64,000 nt of DNA, taken from positions 149,159 through 213,158 of the forward strand of contig CAZBDU010000001.1 of assembly GCA_964490725.1 (NCBI GenBank), in the 5' to 3' direction. The notes under the pieces are model-generated. The model worked only from the letters and a program-made list of their open reading frames with translations. It had not been told where the DNA came from and made no database searches. This stretch comes from CAZBDU01 sp964490725 (lineage in GTDB: Bacteria; Spirochaetota; Spirochaetia; SZUA-6; DRHE01). The position numbers were made by a program, and so were the translations under genes. Positions 50,283 to 58,606 of this stretch are shown one piece after another. Numbering within the stretch: the stretch's first letter is position 1; each line of letters begins with the position of its first letter.

Positions 50283-51254
50283 ATGAAGAAGATCACCGTC
50301 CTCGACCTGCTCCAGTTGGACCTCAAGGAGAACGACGCCCTGGATCTGAAATGCATCGCCGGACGGCCGGGGCTGGTGAGGGAGCTGACGGTGCCGGAGA
50401 TCAACCGCCCGGGCCTGGAGCTGTCGGGGTTCTACGAGAACTTCGCCTACCAGCGGGTGCAGATCTTCGGGCGCGGGGAGACCGCCTATCTGCGCAGGCT
50501 TGAACGGGAGGACAAGAAGGACACCCTGGAGAAGCTGTTTTCCTGTGAAATCCCCTGCTGCGTGTTCACCCACGGCCTGCAGCCCACGGAGGACTTCCTG
50601 CAAATCGCCGAGGCCGCCCGCTGCGCGGTGCTGCAGACGGAGCTGGCCTCCTCGGAGTTCACCACACGGGTAATCCGGGTCTTGAGCAACATCTTTGCGC
50701 CCAAGCAGAGCATGCACGGGGTGCTGGTGGAAGTGTTCGGCATCGGGGTGCTGATTCAGGGGGACAGCGGCGTGGGCAAGAGCGAAGCGGCGCTGGCGCT
50801 GATCGAGCGCAACCACCGCCTGGTGGCGGACGACCTGGTGGAGATCCGCCGTGTCAGCGGCAACATCCTCATGGGAATCGGCGCGGGGGTTTCCAGTCAC
50901 CACATGGAGATCCGGGGACTGGGCATCATCAACATCACCCACCTCTTCGGCGTCGGGGCCATCCGGGACAAGAAGCAGATCCAGATGGTGGTCAAGCTGG
51001 AGGATTGGGACCCGGCCAAGAGCTACGACCGCATTGGGGCCGAGGAGAACACCATCGAGATCCTGGGCGTTCAGGTTCCGGCCCTCCTCATCCCGGTGAA
51101 ACCGGGCCGCAACATCCCTATTCTGATCGAGACCGCGGCCATGAATGAGCGTCTCAAGAAGATGGGTTACTACTCCGCCAAGGAGTTCTCCCGAAACGTG
51201 ATGCGCTGGCTGGAAACCGAGAGCGCCCGGGCGATCTTTCTCAACGAGAAATAG
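50283..51254 (+). CDS. hprK: HPr kinase/phosphorylase
   Basis: 323 residues. N-terminal domain 1-130 and C-terminal kinase domain with Walker A QGDSGVGKSEAALALI, the catalytic His-Glu region NHRLVADDLVEIR, and the HprK signature EIRGLGIINITHLFGVG. Phosphorylates HPr on Ser46 and reverses it, tying carbon status to regulation. HPr is encoded next. No enzyme I or IIA is in the window, as in several spirochaetes with an incomplete PTS, where the pair is thought to be regulatory. Confidence 0.95.
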   Translation: MKKITVLDLLQLDLKENDALDLKCIAGRPGLVRELTVPEINRPGLELSGFYENFAYQRVQIFGRGETAYLRRLEREDKKDTLEKLFSCEIPCCVFTHGLQPTEDFLQIAEAARCAVLQTELASSEFTTRVIRVLSNIFAPKQSMHGVLVEVFGIGVLIQGDSGVGKSEAALALIERNHRLVADDLVEIRRVSGNILMGIGAGVSSHHMEIRGLGIINITHLFGVGAIRDKKQIQMVVKLEDWDPAKSYDRIGAEENTIEILGVQVPALLIPVKPGRNIPILIETAAMNERLKKMGYYSAKEFSRNVMRWLETESARAIFLNEK

Positions 51255-51276
51255 GCCCCCTCGAGAACACTGTCCC

Positions 51277-51543
51277 ATGGTGGAGCGTACGGTGACGGTC
51301 AAAAACCGAGCGGGCATGCACGCAAGGCCGGCGGCCCTTCTGGTGCAGACCGCCAATGGCTTCAGCAGTGAGATCTACCTGGAGAAGGACGGGGAGCGGA
51401 TCAACGGCAAGTCCATCATGGGCATCCTGACCCTGGGGGCGGCCTACAACACAGCGATAAAGATCATAGCCGATGGCGACGACGAGAGTCAGGCCGTGGA
51501 CGCCCTTGCCTGGCTGTTCGAAAACAAGTTCGCGGAGGAGTAG
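51277..51543 (+). CDS. ptsH: HPr-like phosphocarrier protein
   Basis: 88 residues. The His15 site NRAGMHARPAALL and the regulatory Ser46 site INGKSIMGILTLG are both intact, so it can be phosphorylated by enzyme I and by HprK. Immediately follows hprK (22 bases). Confidence 0.93.
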   Translation: MVERTVTVKNRAGMHARPAALLVQTANGFSSEIYLEKDGERINGKSIMGILTLGAAYNTAIKIIADGDDESQAVDALAWLFENKFAEE

Positions 51544-52096
51544 GAGCGGAGCCGGGGGCGGTCTGCTGCGGTTGCTGCTGCTGCTGGTTCCCCTTGCCGG
51601 CTTCTGCCAGGAGGCCTCCCTGAGTGTCCGCCCGCAGGATGGGCTTCTGGTGAGCTCGTTGAAGCTCACCGGGGTGGACCCCTCGCGCGTCCTGGACACC
51701 CTGGAGGACGGCCTGCGGGCCGAAGTGGTGTTCCAGCTGCGCCTGTACCAGAAGAAACGGGGCCTGGCCGGCTTCCTGGGGGACCGGCTGCTGGCCGAGC
51801 GCCGGGTGGTGCAGGTGGCTTCCTACGACCTGTTCACCGGTCAATACGTTCTGGAGCGCGACGACGGGCCCAAGCGGCGCTACGCGGCAAGCGGGTCCTT
51901 TCTGGAGGATTTCTTCAGCCTCCGCGGCCTGGCCATGCAGGGCCTTTCCGGGCGCGGGAGCGGCTACATGCTGGGCCGGATCCGACTGAGCCCGGTGCGC
52001 TTCATCCCGCCGCTGAACATCATCAGCCTCTTTCGCGACCGGGTCTCTCTGACCACCCCCTGGACGGAGGTCCCCGTGCAGTCAGGGAGGAGGTAG
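51473..52096 (+). CDS. DUF4390-like exported protein
   Basis: About 207 residues. The predicted mature core (LLVSSLKLTGVDPSRVLDTL, EVVFQLRLYQKKRGLAGFLG, VVQVASYDLFTGQYVLERDD, FFSLRGLAMQGL) follows the DUF4390 pattern: a strand-rich domain with the Y-D-x-x-T-x-x-Y motif. DUF4390 genes are often next to NtrY/NtrX genes, as here. A signal-type segment is LLRLLLLLVPLAGFC. The start is uncertain: the ATG at 51473 overlaps ptsH by 71 bases; a TTG at 51506 is possible. Probably senses or processes something in the envelope for the kinase that follows; inference. Confidence 0.65.
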   Translation: MATTRVRPWTPLPGCSKTSSRRSRSGAGGGLLRLLLLLVPLAGFCQEASLSVRPQDGLLVSSLKLTGVDPSRVLDTLEDGLRAEVVFQLRLYQKKRGLAGFLGDRLLAERRVVQVASYDLFTGQYVLERDDGPKRRYAASGSFLEDFFSLRGLAMQGLSGRGSGYMLGRIRLSPVRFIPPLNIISLFRDRVSLTTPWTEVPVQSGRR

Positions 52097-52099
52097 GAG

Positions 52100-53860
52100 A
52101 TGCGCGCTCGCCCCGGCGGCAACACCCTGGTGGGGCTGGTCGCCCTGGTTCTGCTGTTCATCCTGCTCATCGCCCTGATCGTGGTCTTCTCCCAGCGCAT
52201 CCTGGCCGGTCTGGCCAGCTTCAACGCCCAGGCCAACACGGTGGCCACCATCGTGGCGGTGCTGTTTCCCCTGACCCTGCTGGGGGTCATCGTGACCCAG
52301 ATGGTGCGGCTGATTCGGGAGCGGGCGGGCCGCCAGCCGGGAAGCCGACTGAAGACCCGGCTGCTGCTGTTCTTCGTCCTCGTGGCGGCTCTGTCCTCCA
52401 TCCCCCAGGCGCTGTTGTCGGTGACCTTCATCAACTCCACGATGAACTTCTGGCTTCAGGCCAGGATCGGGGAGGCGCTGCGCGGCGGCCTGTCCATCTC
52501 GCTGGAATATTACCGGGGTCTGGTGGATAACCTGGCCAGCTTCAACGCCAGCCCCCTGCTGTCCTCGGTGCTGCGCGATCTGGAGGCGAACCCCGAGCGC
52601 CTGTGGCGCAACGTCCGCACCATCAACGACAGGGTGAGCTTCATCCAGGTCTTTGCGGAGGACGGCGCCGAGGTGCTGTTCCGGGGCGATCCCCAGGGAA
52701 GGATTGCCAACTTCCGCCTCCTGGAGGGGCGCTCCGGGGACCTGCCCAAGGAGGATCGCCTCCGCCTGAGCATTCTGCGCAACGTCACCTTGCACAGGGT
52801 GGACGGCCGGGACTACCGCGTCGTGGTGGGGACCATCCTCTCGGAGGGGTTCGACGAAAGGGCCCGCAGTCTTACCGAAAGCCTGGAGAGCTTCAACCAG
52901 CTCAACCGCTACCGCCGGCTGTTCCGGACCGTGCTGACGGCGTTTTACTTCTTCTTCTCGTTTCCCATCTTCCTCATCTCAATCCTGATCAGCTTCCTGC
53001 TGGCCGCTGAGATCATTCGTCCCATCGTCAGCCTGGAGGACGCCACGCGCCGGGTGGCCGAGGGGGACTACTCGTTCCGGATCCTGAGCCGCTCCCGGGA
53101 CGAGCTGTCCGTGCTGGTGGATTCCTTCAACCGCATGGTCGGGGAGCTGGCCAACTCGAGGCGCAAGCTGGTGCACGCCGAGAAGATCACCGCCTGGAAA
53201 GAGATCGCCCAGCAGCTGGCCCACGAGATCAAGAACCCCCTCACCCCGATCAAGCTCTCCGCACAGCGCATCCTCAAGCGCTACCGGGCGGGCCCGGCGG
53301 ATCTGGGCCAGGTCCTCGAGCCCGCGGTGAGCGCCATCGTCCGAGAGGTGGACAATCTCAACAGGCTCCTCGAGGAGTTTCGCGAGTTCGCCAGGCTTCC
53401 CGGCCCACGCCCCGTGCGGCTGTCTGTTCGGGAGCTGGTGGAGGAGGTGTGCACGGTGTACCGCAGCCTGTCCGCGAAGGTTTTCTTTTCCGTGGAGCAG
53501 GTGGACCCTGAGCTCACGATCACGGCGGACCGCAGCCAGCTGAAACAGGTGTTCGCCAACCTGTTCAAGAATGCCGGGGAGGCCTTGCCCGGGGGCGGGA
53601 CCGTGCAGGTGCGGGCCGAGCGGGTGAGCAAGGGGGGGCGGGCCTACTGCCGCATCTGGGTGAAAGACGACGGGGTGGGCATGAACGAGGAAGAGCGGCG
53701 GATGCTCTTTCGGCCGTACTTCACCACCAAGAAGGACGGCACGGGACTGGGGCTGGCGATCGTGGAACGCATCATCTTCGACCACGACGGCACCATCGCC
53801 GTAGAGACTCAAGCGGGCGCAGGGACCACCTTTATCATCGATCTACCCTTGGAGCAGTAG
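52100..53860 (+). CDS. NtrY-like membrane sensor histidine kinase
   Basis: 586 residues. Four hydrophobic segments near the N-terminus and before the HAMP domain (GLVALVLLFILLIALIVVFS, VATIVAVLFPLTLLGVIVTQ, LLLFFVLVAALSSIPQ, FYFFFSFPIFLISILISFLL), a periplasmic domain of about 150 residues between the third and fourth, then HAMP (LAAEIIRPIVSLEDATRRVA), the H box with H375 in LAHEIKNPLTPIKLSAQRI and the ATPase domain with NLFKNAGEALP, DDGVGMN, GTGLGLAIV. NtrY-type layout. Two bases separate its stop from the NtrX-like response regulator, its likely partner. Confidence 0.9.
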   Translation: MRARPGGNTLVGLVALVLLFILLIALIVVFSQRILAGLASFNAQANTVATIVAVLFPLTLLGVIVTQMVRLIRERAGRQPGSRLKTRLLLFFVLVAALSSIPQALLSVTFINSTMNFWLQARIGEALRGGLSISLEYYRGLVDNLASFNASPLLSSVLRDLEANPERLWRNVRTINDRVSFIQVFAEDGAEVLFRGDPQGRIANFRLLEGRSGDLPKEDRLRLSILRNVTLHRVDGRDYRVVVGTILSEGFDERARSLTESLESFNQLNRYRRLFRTVLTAFYFFFSFPIFLISILISFLLAAEIIRPIVSLEDATRRVAEGDYSFRILSRSRDELSVLVDSFNRMVGELANSRRKLVHAEKITAWKEIAQQLAHEIKNPLTPIKLSAQRILKRYRAGPADLGQVLEPAVSAIVREVDNLNRLLEEFREFARLPGPRPVRLSVRELVEEVCTVYRSLSAKVFFSVEQVDPELTITADRSQLKQVFANLFKNAGEALPGGGTVQVRAERVSKGGRAYCRIWVKDDGVGMNEEERRMLFRPYFTTKKDGTGLGLAIVERIIFDHDGTIAVETQAGAGTTFIIDLPLEQ

Positions 53861-53862
53861 CC

Positions 53863-55233
53863 ATGAGCCGCATTCTGGTAGTGGACGACGAGCAGGGCAT
53901 TCGCACCGTGTTGAAGGACGTGCTGCAGGACGAGGGGCACCAGGTCCTGCTGGCGGAGGACGGCTTCCAGGCCTTCCACCTGCTGGAGGCCGAGCCTGCG
54001 GACGTCGTGATCCTCGACGTGTGGCTTCCCAACATGGGGGGCATCGACGTCTTGAAGCGCATCAAGAGCGACTACCCCGACATTGAGGTGGTGATCATCT
54101 CCGGGCATGCCAACATCAACCTGGCCGTGCAGGCCGTGAAGATCGGGGCGTTCGACTTCTTGGAGAAGCCGCTGTCCCTGGAGAAGACCATCACGGTGGT
54201 GCAGAACGCCCTCAAGCTGGAGGAGCTGAAGCGGGAAAACCGCACCCTCAAGGACAGCCTCTTCATCGAGGACGAGATGATCGGAACCAGCCAGGCCATG
54301 ATGCGGGTGCGGGAGCTCATCCTGCAGAGCGCCAGGAGCGACGCCCGCATCCTGATCCTGGGAGAGAACGGCACGGGCAAGGAGCTGGTGGCCAAGGAGA
54401 TCCACCGCCGCTCGCGCCGCGCCGGCGGGCCTTTCGTGGAGGTGAACTGCGCCGCCATCCCGGAAACCCTGATCGAGAGCGAGCTGTTCGGGCACGAGAA
54501 GGGGGCCTTCACCGATGCGGTGGTGCGCCGCAAGGGCAAGTTCGAGATGGCGCACGGGGGCACGCTCTTCCTGGACGAGATCGCCGACATGAGCCTGGCC
54601 ACCCAGGCCAAGGTGCTGAGGGTGATCCAGGAGCTGCGCTTCGAGCGGGTGGGGGGGGAGCAGTCCATCAGCGTGGACGTGCGGCTGGTGGCGGCCACCA
54701 ACAAGAGGATTGAGGAGGAGATCCAGGCCCGGCGCTTCCGCGAGGACCTGTACTTCCGGGTCAACGTCATCCCTATTGCGGTACCGGCTCTGCGCGAGCG
54801 CGCGGCCGACCTGGAGGAGCTCCTGGCCTACTTCATGGGCCGTTTCAAGAGGCCCTCGGAGCCGTCTGCCCGCACCTTCTCCCCGGAGGCGTTGAAGCTT
54901 CTTTACGACTATCGGTGGCCCGGGAACATTCGGGAGTTGAAAAACTTCTGTGAGAGGGTTAACATAATGAGCGAAGAGCGGGTCATCTCCGCGGAGAACG
55001 TGCGCCGTACCCTGGGTGCCGGTGAAGGGCGGGCGGAGCAGCCAGACGATCTGCTCGCCGCATTCGGGACCATGAAGCTGACCGAGGCGCGAGATGCCTT
55101 TGAACGGGAGTTCCTGGTCAGGAAGCTCGCCGAGAACGGGAACAACGTCACCGGGACCAGCCGGGTCCTGGGCGTCACTCCCTCGGCGCTGCACAACAAG
55201 ATCAGGAAGCACGCCATCGATCTGAAGAGGTAG
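53863..55233 (+). CDS. NtrX-like sigma-54-dependent response regulator
   Basis: 456 residues with all three NtrC-family domains. Receiver 1-120 (ILVVDDEQGIRTVL, phosphoacceptor D52 in VVILDVWLPNMGG, Lys in FLEKPLS); AAA+ domain from about 140 with Walker A GENGTGKE, a sigma-54 contact loop GAFTDA in place of GAFTGA, Walker B GGTLFLDEIADM and DYRWPGNIRELKN; C-terminal Fis HTH (LAENGNNVTGTSRVLGVTPS). Activates sigma-54 promoters on phosphorylation by the adjacent NtrY-like kinase. One base separates its stop from lexA, so the SOS repressor is probably expressed with it. Confidence 0.94.
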   Translation: MSRILVVDDEQGIRTVLKDVLQDEGHQVLLAEDGFQAFHLLEAEPADVVILDVWLPNMGGIDVLKRIKSDYPDIEVVIISGHANINLAVQAVKIGAFDFLEKPLSLEKTITVVQNALKLEELKRENRTLKDSLFIEDEMIGTSQAMMRVRELILQSARSDARILILGENGTGKELVAKEIHRRSRRAGGPFVEVNCAAIPETLIESELFGHEKGAFTDAVVRRKGKFEMAHGGTLFLDEIADMSLATQAKVLRVIQELRFERVGGEQSISVDVRLVAATNKRIEEEIQARRFREDLYFRVNVIPIAVPALRERAADLEELLAYFMGRFKRPSEPSARTFSPEALKLLYDYRWPGNIRELKNFCERVNIMSEERVISAENVRRTLGAGEGRAEQPDDLLAAFGTMKLTEARDAFEREFLVRKLAENGNNVTGTSRVLGVTPSALHNKIRKHAIDLKR

Positions 55234-55234
55234 C

Positions 55235-55840
55235 ATGAAGGGTCTGACCGCCCGCCAGCGCCAGGTCCTGGAGTTCATCAAGGGGTACATCAAGGACCAG
55301 CGCTATCCTCCGACGGTGCGCGAGATCGCTCAGCACCTGGACATCTCCGTCAAGGGCGGCTACGACCACCTCAAAGCTCTGGAGAAGAAGAAAGTCCTGC
55401 ACTGCAATCTGAACCGCTCGCGGGCAATCCAGATCCTGGAACCGGGCGAGCCGGAGCTGGACGGCCACGAGTCCGTGCCCCTGCTGGGCATGGTGGCCGC
55501 CGGGCGGCCGCTGTTTGCCGAGGAGAACCGGGAGGGGACAATCCATTTGCCCGGCGGGATGCTGGGCACGGGCAGGCACTTTGCGCTGCGCGTGCGCGGC
55601 GACAGCATGAGAGACGCCGGGATCCTGGAGGGGGATATCACCGTGGTGCGCCATCAGAACACCGCCGACAACGGGGACATTGTGGTGGCCCTGGTGGACG
55701 AGGCGGTGACGCTGAAACGCTTCTTTCTGGAGAAGAACCGGGTACAACTCCGCAGCGAGAACCCCGCCTACCCTCCCATCTACACGCAGAACGTACGCAT
55801 CCTGGGCAAGCTCTCCTTTCTGATCCGTAACTATGAGTGA
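55235..55840 (+). CDS. lexA: LexA repressor
   Basis: 201 residues. N-terminal winged helix (LTARQRQVLEFIKGYIKDQ, VREIAQHLDISVKGGYDHLK) and C-terminal S24 domain. Self-cleavage elements are intact: the Ala-Gly site in LLGMVAAGRP, the catalytic Ser in VRGDSMRDAG and the Lys in EAVTLKRFFLE. Controls the SOS response with RecA. It begins one base after the NtrX-like gene and its last eight bases overlap holA, an unusual arrangement because lexA is normally autonomous; I see no clear SOS palindrome in front of it. Confidence 0.95.
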   Translation: MKGLTARQRQVLEFIKGYIKDQRYPPTVREIAQHLDISVKGGYDHLKALEKKKVLHCNLNRSRAIQILEPGEPELDGHESVPLLGMVAAGRPLFAEENREGTIHLPGGMLGTGRHFALRVRGDSMRDAGILEGDITVVRHQNTADNGDIVVALVDEAVTLKRFFLEKNRVQLRSENPAYPPIYTQNVRILGKLSFLIRNYE

Positions 55841-56834
55841 CCGCCACCCGGTCTACCTCCTCCTGGGCCCCGAGGTGGGAGAGAAGGAAGCCTTCGTGAG
55901 CAAGCTTCTGGCCTCGCTGGCCAGGGAGACCGGAGGCGAGCCGGAGGTGCACCGTTTCTACGCCTTCGATGCCGACATTTCGCAGGTGTTGACGGTCCTG
56001 CGCAATGGCAGCCTCTTCTCCGCTCACCGGGTGGTGATGCTGGCCGGCGTGGAGCAGATCAATCGCAAGGGGGACCTGGAGGCGCTGCGGGAGTACTCCG
56101 GCCGCCCGGCCCCGGAGGCCACACTGCTGCTACTTTCCGACGAGGTGGGCAGGGTGGACAAGGCGCTGCGAGGCTTCGTGCCGAAACCGGCTCAGAAGAC
56201 CTTCTGGGAGCTGTTCGAGTCGCAGAAACGCGGCTGGATCGCCAGTTTCTTGAGGCGCCACGACATCCAGGCGGAACCGGACGCGGTGGAGTTCCTCCTC
56301 GAGATGGTGGAGAACAACACCAAGCAGCTGCGCGAGACCTGCGAAAAGCTGGTCCTGTTCTTCGGCGCCGGGGCCCGAATCCGCTACGAGGAGATCGAGA
56401 AGCTCATCTACCACAGCAAGGACGAGAACGTCTACAGCCTGTTCGACAGGCTGGCCCGCCGGGACCTGGGCGGCGCTGTGGAGGTGCTGCACCGGATCCT
56501 GCTGGCGCGGGAGGTCGAACCCACGCAGCTGCTGGCGGGGCTGGCTTCCCAGTTCCGCCGTCTGACCGCCTATCGGCAGCTGCTGGCCGAGCGCTTCGGT
56601 CGCGAGGAGGCGCTGCAGCGCGCCGGCATCCGGGGAGGCAAGCGAGTGCAACGGGTGTACCAGGAGGCCTCCGAGCGCTACAGCCTGGCGCAGCTGCGCG
56701 CCGTGATGGTGGTGCTGGCGGACTCCGACGTGGGCCTCCGCTCCCACAAGACGGCTCTGCACCCCACGCTGCTGGACCTCTGCCTGTACCGGATCGTGAA
56801 CCCGCAAGCCCGCGGCCCGCAGTCCGCGGCCTAG
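55833..56834 (+). CDS. holA: DNA polymerase III delta subunit
   Basis: 333 residues, the clamp-loader delta (HolA) length. N-terminal domain (VYLLLGPEVGEKEAFVSKLL, VVMLAGVEQINRKGDLEALR), the middle AAA-like helices (DAVEFLLEMVENNTKQLRET) and the C-terminal collar domain (TQLLAGLASQFRRLTAYRQL). Delta opens the sliding clamp. The reading frame overlaps lexA by eight bases, so it is translated from the same message. Confidence 0.9.
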   Translation: MSDRHPVYLLLGPEVGEKEAFVSKLLASLARETGGEPEVHRFYAFDADISQVLTVLRNGSLFSAHRVVMLAGVEQINRKGDLEALREYSGRPAPEATLLLLSDEVGRVDKALRGFVPKPAQKTFWELFESQKRGWIASFLRRHDIQAEPDAVEFLLEMVENNTKQLRETCEKLVLFFGAGARIRYEEIEKLIYHSKDENVYSLFDRLARRDLGGAVEVLHRILLAREVEPTQLLAGLASQFRRLTAYRQLLAERFGREEALQRAGIRGGKRVQRVYQEASERYSLAQLRAVMVVLADSDVGLRSHKTALHPTLLDLCLYRIVNPQARGPQSAA

Positions 56835-56853
56835 CCGGAGGAGGAACAGGGGC

Positions 56854-57233
56854 GCTGCGAAAGGCGCCGCCGGTGTCGATTTCGCATCTCCGCCGAACAT
56901 GTCGTTCTTTGACGTGGCAGGGCCGCTTCGACCATCTGGAATAGAGGCCTTGCGGGCACGGTTGCAGACGTGGATGTCAACGTTTCGGGGTCCAATCGAA
57001 CACAAAATGACCGATCTGACCGTGGAAGCGGCCCGGGTCTGGCCTCCAGCAGCAACCTGAACCATGTCAACGCCACAACCGCAGACGGTGGAACGCTGGA
57101 CATGTGGTGGCGAGAGACGACCTGCTACGGAAAGCTGCAAGATCGGTGGGTGATCGTCCACACCCATAGCTTGGTTCCTCTTGACCCCCAAAGCGGCAAG
57201 GCTTCGGTCGACCTCGCACCTGCCCAGGACTGA
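56854..57233 (+). pseudogene. Frameshifted remnant of a SnoaL-like (DUF4440/NTF2-fold) protein
   Basis: Two reading frames together give a SnoaL-like sequence. Frame 1 (56854-57060) reads SPPNMSFFDVAGPLRPSGIE and then FRGPIEHKMTDLTVEA before running to a stop; frame 2 continues at about 57030 with SSNLNHVNATTADGGTLDMW, RETTCYGKLQDRWVIVHTHS and LVPLDPQSGKASVDLAP, the typical C-terminus of the family. The two halves join with a one-base shift near 57025-57045, and no start codon with homology is visible upstream. Its codon use is unlike the neighbours (less G/C at third positions). A sequencing error could explain the shift; the missing N-terminus favours a true remnant. Confidence 0.7.
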
Positions 57234-57242
57234 CGCCTCATT

Positions 57243-58604
57243 CTACTCCGCGTACACGGTCTTGATGTTGACGAACTCCAGGATTCCGTACCGCGACAGC
57301 TCGCGGCCGAACCCGCTGTCCTTCACGCCGCCGAAGGGCAGGCGGGGATCGGAGCGGACGAAGGCGTTGAGGAAGCAGTTGCCCGCCTGCAGCTCCTCCC
57401 GGGCGAGTCGCTCGCCGCGCTCCCGGTCCCGGGTGAACAGCGCAGCTCCCAGTCCGAAGGGGGAGTCGTTGGCCGCCCGCAAGGCCTCGGCTTCGCCGTC
57501 GGCGGGAATCAGGGCCGCCACCGGGCCGAACAGCTCCTCCTGCCAGGCGGGCATCCCCGGGGCCACCTCGCTCAGCACCGTCGGCGGGTAGAAGGCTCCC
57601 GGGCCGTCGGGGATCCGTCCCCCCAGCAGCAGCCGCGCCCCCCGGGAGACGCTGTCGGTCACCTGGCGGTGCAGCTCCTCGCGCAGGTCCGCCCGCGCCA
57701 GCGGGCCGATCTGGGTGGCCTCCTCCAGGGGATCGCCCATGCGCGCGGAGCGCATCCCCTGCACCACCATCTCCGTGAACGCCTGGTACACCTTGCGGAC
57801 CACCACCAAGCGCTTGGCGGCGATGCAGCTCTGGCCCGTGTTGATCAGGCGGCTCTGCACGCAGGTGGCCGCCGCCTGCTCCAGATCGGCGTCTTCCAGG
57901 ACCACGTAGGGATCGCTTCCCCCCAGCTCCAGCACGGCCTTCTTCAGCAGCCTGCCCGCCAGGGCCCCCACGGCCCTGCCGGCGGCGGTGCTGCCGGTGA
58001 GGGACACGGCCTGCACCAGGGGATGCTCCAGCAGGGCCTGCACTGCGGAGCTTCCCACCAGCACGGTTCGGAACAGGCCCTCGGGCAGCCCGGCGTCCCG
58101 CAGCACCTCCTCCACCGCCAGGGCGCACCCCGGTACATTGGAGGCGTGCTTCAGCACCATCGCGTTTCCCGCTGCCAGCGCCGGTGCGGCGCAGCGCAGC
58201 GCCTGCCAGAAGGGGAAGTTCCACGGCATCACCGCCAGCACGACCCCCAGGGGCTGAAAGGCCACGTAGCTGGCCCGGGCGTCGGTCCGGACCCTTTCGG
58301 GCTGCAGCATGGCGGCAGCGTGGTCCGCGAAGTAGTCGCATACCCAGGCGCATTTCTCCACCTCCGCCCGGGCCTCGCGGATGGGCTTCCCCATCTCCAG
58401 GCTCATGAGCCTCGCGTAGCGGCCGGTGCGCTCGCGCAACAGCGCCGCTGCCCCGGCGAGGAACCGTCCCCGCTCGGCGACAGTCAGCCGCCGCCAGCTC
58501 AGAAAGGCTTCGTGCCCCGCCTCCACGGCTGCAGCTGCCTCCCGCGGGCTCGTCTCCGGGTAGCTTCGAATGGTTTCGCCCGTCGCCGGGTTGACTGCCT
58601 CCAT
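57243..58604 (-). CDS. Aldehyde dehydrogenase family protein
   Basis: 453 residues, NAD(P)+-dependent ALDH superfamily, closest by pattern to succinate-semialdehyde-type enzymes. Start of the catalytic core VVLAVMPWNFPFWQALRCAA, cofactor site VSLTGSTAAGRAVGA, catalytic Glu in LELGGSDPYVVL, nucleophile Cys in INTGQSCIAAKRL, and end motif LPFGGVKDSGFGRELSRYG. Oxidises an aldehyde to a carboxylate; substrate unknown. I take the ATG at 58604 with GGAGAG upstream; the GTG at 58610 would overlap the uvrC stop by four bases. Co-transcribed with uvrC without obvious functional link. Confidence 0.9.
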   Translation of the reverse strand: MEAVNPATGETIRSYPETSPREAAAAVEAGHEAFLSWRRLTVAERGRFLAGAAALLRERTGRYARLMSLEMGKPIREARAEVEKCAWVCDYFADHAAAMLQPERVRTDARASYVAFQPLGVVLAVMPWNFPFWQALRCAAPALAAGNAMVLKHASNVPGCALAVEEVLRDAGLPEGLFRTVLVGSSAVQALLEHPLVQAVSLTGSTAAGRAVGALAGRLLKKAVLELGGSDPYVVLEDADLEQAAATCVQSRLINTGQSCIAAKRLVVVRKVYQAFTEMVVQGMRSARMGDPLEEATQIGPLARADLREELHRQVTDSVSRGARLLLGGRIPDGPGAFYPPTVLSEVAPGMPAWQEELFGPVAALIPADGEAEALRAANDSPFGLGAALFTRDRERGERLAREELQAGNCFLNAFVRSDPRLPFGGVKDSGFGRELSRYGILEFVNIKTVYAE

Positions 58605-58606
58605 GC

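Noticed and set aside
56970..57233. Intact 87-residue gene
   Set aside because: Its second half is the C-terminus of a SnoaL-like protein whose front half is in another frame, so it is a fragment.
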